A DNA stretch of 8,921 nucleotides, taken from the NCBI GenBank assembly GCA_031265025.1, contig JAISDF010000087.1, positions 1 through 8,921 on the forward strand, read 5' to 3'. A model generated the notes under the pieces. It made no database searches, was not told where the DNA came from, and saw only the letters and a program-made list of their open reading frames with translations. The stretch comes from Spirochaetaceae bacterium. Its GTDB lineage: Bacteria > Spirochaetota > Spirochaetia > Treponematales > Breznakiellaceae. Below, piece after piece: positions 6,022-8,921 of the stretch (within the stretch, counting starts at the first letter, position 1; every line of letters starts with the position of its first letter). The translations under genes were made by a program, and so were the position numbers.

Positions 6022-7104
6022 TCATGACGCGGAAACTTGAGCCGGCCAACGGCCCAAAAGTTCAATTTTTGCCTTGATGAATTCCAGGGTATCGCTGTTG
6101 AGTACCGCCCTCATGCGGCCGCTTACTTTGTCCACACGGTACCCTCCCCGGCTTACAAAATTTTTCCCTTCGCCTTCGGTAAACCAGTAGACCAGGGCAA
6201 TGCTCTCGCCGTCGAGTTCAATGGCGCTGATGCCTTTCCTGCCGATAGCCGAGCCGGAGTTAAACAGGCAGGGGACGGCCATGTCGTCGCCGTAAAGGCT
6301 CTGGCGCAGTACGTCCCGCCTTTCGGAACGCTTGAGTTTGGCCATCTCAAAACGGAGCGTCTTGATCTCGTCGGCGACACGGCGCCGCTGTTCGCCGCTC
6401 AGGCCCGGATAAGCCCTGCAGAGCCGTTCGATTTCAAATTTGATATAGTCAAAACGTCCCAGGGACTCAAAGAGGGGCCTGTGGGTATGGCCTATGACCG
6501 AGACGCAGTTATGGGCAAGGGAAAAGGTATAGGCCTCCCGTTCAACATGAAAACGCCTGTGGGGGTCCCTGGCGGAGGAAATATTTTTGATGCCGAAGGG
6601 TTTGACAATATAGCGAAGCAGGAGGCGTATAACGTGGTTATAGCCTGAGTAGACCTTTGAGGACTGATGTCCGTGATAAACAAAGACAGGAACAACGCCG
6701 GTTTCTACGCGCACCGCGTTGTACAGGGCATAGGGATAGTCTTTTTCAAAAACAAGGGTCTCATCATGATTTCCCAGGGTTTTGTAGAGCCTTCCCCCGG
6801 AGGCAAAGAGGTCGAAAATTTCGTAGAGAGAACGCCAGCGGGCCCTGATTTTTTCGAGCGAATAACGCTGGAGTTCCTCAATATCGCCGTTCAGTATGAG
6901 ATACCAGCCCCCTGGGTAGTAATACTTCTCAAGCAGGTCGCATACCAGGGGACCGTTACGCGACAGATCATCGGCCCTGCCCCCGTCTCCCATGTGAAAA
7001 TCGCTTATGATAAGGACCTTGCCCCCCGTGGAAAGGTCAAGAACCGCGTCGCTGTTAAAACGGGAGCTGGTGATGTCGGCAAAGAAAGGAGAGGCCGTGT
7101 TCAT
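6022..7104 (-). CDS. Calcineurin-like metallophosphoesterase, substrate unknown
   Basis: This 360-residue soluble protein has the full set of dimetal phosphoesterase motifs. These are SDFHMGDG (D35, H37), LNGDIEE (G73, D74), TLGNHDE (N112, H113, D114), HGH (144-146) and GHTHRP (205-210, H206 and H208), so catalytic activity is expected. About 75 residues between GHTHRP and NSGSAIG (282-288) form a charged helical insert at roughly 221-268. A C-terminal segment of about 70 residues follows. The motif pattern resembles the LpxH-like branch, but Treponema-type spirochaetes lack classical lipid A, so that function is not assigned. There is no signal peptide or membrane segment. The only possible early start is the ATG at 7102-7104, which has no clear ribosome-binding site. 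The gene lies 131 nt upstream of the motility block on the same strand, and divergent from rdgB. I see nothing that ties it to motility. Confidence 0.85.
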   Translation of the reverse strand: MNTASPFFADITSSRFNSDAVLDLSTGGKVLIISDFHMGDGGRADDLSRNGPLVCDLLEKYYYPGGWYLILNGDIEELQRYSLEKIRARWRSLYEIFDLFASGGRLYKTLGNHDETLVFEKDYPYALYNAVRVETGVVPVFVYHGHQSSKVYSGYNHVIRLLLRYIVKPFGIKNISSARDPHRRFHVEREAYTFSLAHNCVSVIGHTHRPLFESLGRFDYIKFEIERLCRAYPGLSGEQRRRVADEIKTLRFEMAKLKRSERRDVLRQSLYGDDMAVPCLFNSGSAIGRKGISAIELDGESIALVYWFTEGEGKNFVSRGGYRVDKVSGRMRAVLNSDTLEFIKAKIELLGRWPAQVSAS

Positions 7105-7110
7105 TTTCTA

Positions 7111-7138
7111 AAAGTAAAGCATTTTTCCCGTTCTGCAA
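7111..7138 (-). promoter_or_regulatory. Weak promoter-like element for the metallophosphoesterase, possibly leaderless
   Basis: The minus strand reads TTGCAG (7138-7133), then 16 nt, then TACTTT (7116-7111), with exactly 6 nt between this -10-like hexamer and the ATG. Both hexamers match consensus poorly (3 of 6). The gene has no Shine-Dalgarno sequence, so a leaderless transcript is one explanation. This is inference. Confidence 0.2.
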
Positions 7139-7182
7139 AGGCCGGGGTGACGGCAAGGCTGTCTTTCTTTTGAATTTTTTGC

Positions 7183-7188
7183 TAGTAT
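7183..7188 (+). promoter_or_regulatory. -10-like element 6 nt before rdgB, possible leaderless start
   Basis: TAGTAT matches the -10 consensus at 4 of 6 positions and ends 6 nt before the rdgB ATG at 7195. No Shine-Dalgarno sequence is present upstream of that ATG, and the only -35-like sequence (CTGTCT, 7159-7164) is poor. If the hexamer is used, transcription would begin at or beside the start codon. The 90-nt region 7105-7194 holds nothing else that I recognise. Confidence 0.3.
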
Positions 7189-7194
7189 GGCCCC

Positions 7195-7821
7195 ATGATT
7201 CTCTGGTTTGCCACGGCGAATGAACATAAACGGAAAGAACTCGCGGCCGTGCTAAAAGGGCATACCATAATGACCCCCGCCGACAGAGCTATGGAATTTG
7301 ACCCTGAGGAGACAGGGGCGGCCTTTTATGAAAACGCCCTTATCAAGGCCAGGGCCCTGTACGCCCTGGTTAAAGAACCTGTCATAGCCGATGATTCGGG
7401 GCTCTGCGTGGACGCCCTCGGCGGAAGACCGGGCATCTATTCGGCCCGTTACGGGAGCGAAACCGGGAAAAAACTTGACAGCCCCGCGAGAAACGCCCTG
7501 CTCCTTAACGAACTGGGCGGAGAAAAGAACCGGAACGCCCGCTTTGTCTGCGCCATGGTTCTCCTGCTTGATGAAAACCGTTTTTTTCTTGTTCAGGAAA
7601 CCCTGGAAGGAACCATAGTCAGCAGGGCAAGGGGCGAAGGCGGCTTTGGCTACGATCCCCTGCTGTACCTGGACGAAAAACACCGCACGGTGGCGGAGCT
7701 TCCCGATGACGAGAAAAACGCCCTGAGCCACAGGGGCAGGGCGGCGCGCCGTATCGCGGCCTTTCTTGAAGGCCTTGACAAAACGCCGCCCGAAGCCGCG
7801 CGCGGGGACTCCGGTGCCTAG
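7195..7821 (+). CDS. rdgB: RdgB/HAM1 family XTP/dITP pyrophosphatase
   Basis: The enzyme hydrolyses non-canonical purine nucleoside triphosphates (dITP, ITP, XTP) to the monophosphate and pyrophosphate, keeping deaminated bases out of DNA and RNA. In the 208-residue product the signature TANEHK (7-12) is the nucleotide-binding S/T-x4-K motif. ADDSGLCVDALGG (65-77) carries the catalytic and metal-binding acidic residues. SARYG (83-87), GFGYDP (150-155) and LSHRGRA (177-183) complete the family pattern. After the last family helix there is a short Pro/Ala/Gly-rich tail of about 15 residues, encoded where the azlC translation signals lie. The ATG at 7195 puts the first motif at the usual distance from the N-terminus, although no ribosome-binding site precedes it. 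It is the first gene of a tight plus-strand unit with azlC and azlD. Confidence 0.95.
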   Translation: MILWFATANEHKRKELAAVLKGHTIMTPADRAMEFDPEETGAAFYENALIKARALYALVKEPVIADDSGLCVDALGGRPGIYSARYGSETGKKLDSPARNALLLNELGGEKNRNARFVCAMVLLLDENRFFLVQETLEGTIVSRARGEGGFGYDPLLYLDEKHRTVAELPDDEKNALSHRGRAARRIAAFLEGLDKTPPEAARGDSGA

Positions 7822-8554
7822 GGTTTCGGAAAAAAGGGGGATCTTTTTCAGGGCCCTTTCGTATTCATTCCCGGTGTTCCTGGGCTATATCTCCATAGGC
7901 TTTGGTTTCGGCCTCCTCCTCTCCGGCGCGGGCTATCCCTGGTGGCTCAGCGCCCTTATGGGCATTGTCATGTACGCGGGGGCGGGCCAGTACTTTGCGG
8001 TGGCGCTTTTCGCCGGAGGGGCAAGCCTTCCCGAAGCATGCCTCTTCCAGCTCGTCCTCAACGCCCGGCATCTTGCCTACGGCCTTTCCATGATAAAGCG
8101 TTTCAGGGGACTGGGCCTGAGCCGGTTCTATCTCATGTACGCCCTTACCGACGAAACCTTCGCCCTCTACTCAGGCCTCAAAGATGAAAAACCCGGCATC
8201 CTTCTTCCCCTCGCGCTTCTCAACCAGGCCTACTGGGTATTCGGCTCCCTCATCGGGAGCATAGCGGGCGCCCTCATTCCCTTTGATATGGGCGGCGTTG
8301 AATTTGCCCTCACCGCCCTCTTCATCGTACTCATGATTGAACAGTACCTCACGGTAAAAAAAATCAAGCCCTTTATCCTCACCGCCATTATCGCCGTACT
8401 GGGGACCTTCTTTCTCCCTTCCCGCATAAGCCTCCTGGGGTCCCTTGCCCTCTCTCTTGGACTCGCGCAGTTCTTCCTCCCTGCCCGGGGGGAAGGCGAT
8501 GTCGAGGACGCGGGGGAGAACGGTATGCCGCGAAACAAGGGAAACCAATGCTGA
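7814..8554 (+). CDS. azlC: AzlC, branched-chain amino acid exporter large subunit
   Basis: AzlC and AzlD form an efflux system. The family is known from Bacillus azaleucine resistance and from Corynebacterium BrnFE, which exports isoleucine, leucine, valine and methionine. From the GTG at 7814-7816 the product has 246 residues with several hydrophobic helices. The family's early motif is present (FPVFLGYISIGFGFGLLL), followed by MYAGAGQYFAVALF and the conserved LVLNARHLAYGLSM, then three or more further helices. The C-terminal tail is charged. The GTG is chosen because GGGGA (7804-7808) lies 5 nt upstream and the length suits the family. The same frame is open back to a TTG at 7766, which lacks a ribosome-binding site. 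The gene overlaps the end of rdgB by 8 nt, so translation is probably coupled. The actual substrate cannot be read from the sequence. Confidence 0.92.
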   Translation: MPRVSEKRGIFFRALSYSFPVFLGYISIGFGFGLLLSGAGYPWWLSALMGIVMYAGAGQYFAVALFAGGASLPEACLFQLVLNARHLAYGLSMIKRFRGLGLSRFYLMYALTDETFALYSGLKDEKPGILLPLALLNQAYWVFGSLIGSIAGALIPFDMGGVEFALTALFIVLMIEQYLTVKKIKPFILTAIIAVLGTFFLPSRISLLGSLALSLGLAQFFLPARGEGDVEDAGENGMPRNKGNQC

Positions 8555-8904
8555 GTACAGGCCAGGCAGTCTATTACAGTGTCGCCATGGGCCTCGTGAT
8601 ACTTCTTTGTAGAATCCTGCCCTTTATCCTGTTCGGCAGGAGCGCCGGTGAAAAAGGCGGAACCAAAAAAAGAACCTTTGCGTTTCTTTCGTTTGTTGAA
8701 CGGGTAGTTCCCCCGGTGGCCATGACCGTACTGGCATTTAACGCCGTCTCCGGCCCCGTGAAAGAAAACCCGGAACAGGCCCTGCCCGTCCTCTCCGCGT
8801 CCCTCTTTACCGCCCTGGCGCAGTTGTGGAAACGGAACGCGTTCCTCAGCATAGCCGGCGGAACCGCCGTGTACATGCTGCTCAGGGCGTGGGCTGCTTC
8901 TTAG
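8548..8904 (+). CDS. azlD: AzlD, branched-chain amino acid exporter small subunit
   Basis: This 118-residue hydrophobic protein is the small partner of AzlC. Membrane helices lie at about 8-28, 50-68, 78-92 and 98-116. They carry the family landmarks RILPF (22-26), VVPPVAMTVLAF (53-64) and LWKRNAFLSIAGGTAVYMLL (93-112). The ATG at 8548 overlaps the azlC stop by 7 nt (ATGCTGA), with an AAGGG-like ribosome-binding site a few bases upstream. That overlap is the usual arrangement for these subunits and suggests equal production. The gene is complete and stops at 8904; the last 17 bases of the window show no terminator. Confidence 0.92.
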   Translation: MLSTGQAVYYSVAMGLVILLCRILPFILFGRSAGEKGGTKKRTFAFLSFVERVVPPVAMTVLAFNAVSGPVKENPEQALPVLSASLFTALAQLWKRNAFLSIAGGTAVYMLLRAWAAS

Positions 8905-8921
8905 AGAGCGCCTGTACCCAA

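Noticed and set aside
6037..6648. A 203-codon plus-strand frame opposite the metallophosphoesterase
   Set aside because: It is the complement of a gene whose catalytic motifs are all intact, and its own product resembles nothing known.
7187..7198. A tiny ATG-GCC-CCA-TGA frame overlapping the rdgB start codon as a possible coupling leader peptide
   Set aside because: It has only three codons and no ribosome-binding site, and it overlaps the likely -10 element, so it is most simply chance.
7814..8904. azlCD considered as recently transferred genes
   Set aside because: Base composition looks like that of the adjoining genes by eye, and there are no transposase fragments, tRNA or flanking repeats to support transfer.

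Overview
The window looks like a chromosomal segment of a spirochaete, most likely a Treponema relative (Treponemataceae). The minus-strand block, read from position 5872 down to 1, has the gene order flbB - fliK(flbC) - flgD - flgE - flbD - motA - motB - fliL. This is the order of the spirochaetal motility operon, well known from Borrelia and Treponema. The hook protein also has the lysine/cysteine/asparagine trio (K165, C178, N179) that spirochaetes use for lysinoalanine cross-linking of the hook. Base composition is fairly GC-rich by eye, which is compatible with a free-living or gut Treponema and less so with Borrelia. The species cannot be fixed from the sequence alone.

Layout. Positions 1-5872 (minus strand) hold the flagellar block. 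It starts at FlbB, a membrane-anchored coiled-coil protein of the periplasmic motor collar. It continues through the hook-length ruler FliK, the hook cap FlgD, the hook FlgE, the small protein FlbD/SwrD and the stator pair MotA/MotB, and runs off the window in the first 25 codons of FliL. Gaps are tight (2-14 nt) except before fliK (72 nt), flgE (63 nt) and fliL (69 nt). A sigma70-like promoter candidate lies just upstream of flbB, and a second lies in the motB-fliL gap. Positions 5891-6021 are an intergenic stretch with a perfect 10-bp hairpin. Positions 6022-7104 (minus) encode a calcineurin-like metallophosphoesterase with all the canonical metal-binding motifs but no known substrate. Positions 7105-7194 are a short divergent intergenic region in which neither flanking gene has a visible Shine-Dalgarno sequence.

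Positions 7195-8904 (plus strand) form a compact three-gene unit. It encodes an ITP/XTP pyrophosphatase (RdgB/HAM1), then AzlC and AzlD, the two subunits of a branched-chain amino acid exporter. The genes overlap by 8 nt (rdgB-azlC) and 7 nt (azlC-azlD), so translational coupling is likely. The last 17 bases carry nothing recognisable.

How the genes work together: the minus-strand block makes the hook, its length control and assembly cap, the torque-generating stator, and the collar that spirochaetes use to recruit many stators in the periplasm. The plus-strand unit is housekeeping (nucleotide-pool cleaning) plus amino acid efflux. I see no CRISPR array, mobile element, tRNA or rRNA, and no clear previously undescribed system. 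The points worth a second look are fine-scale: start sites, promoters, hairpins and possible leaderless genes.
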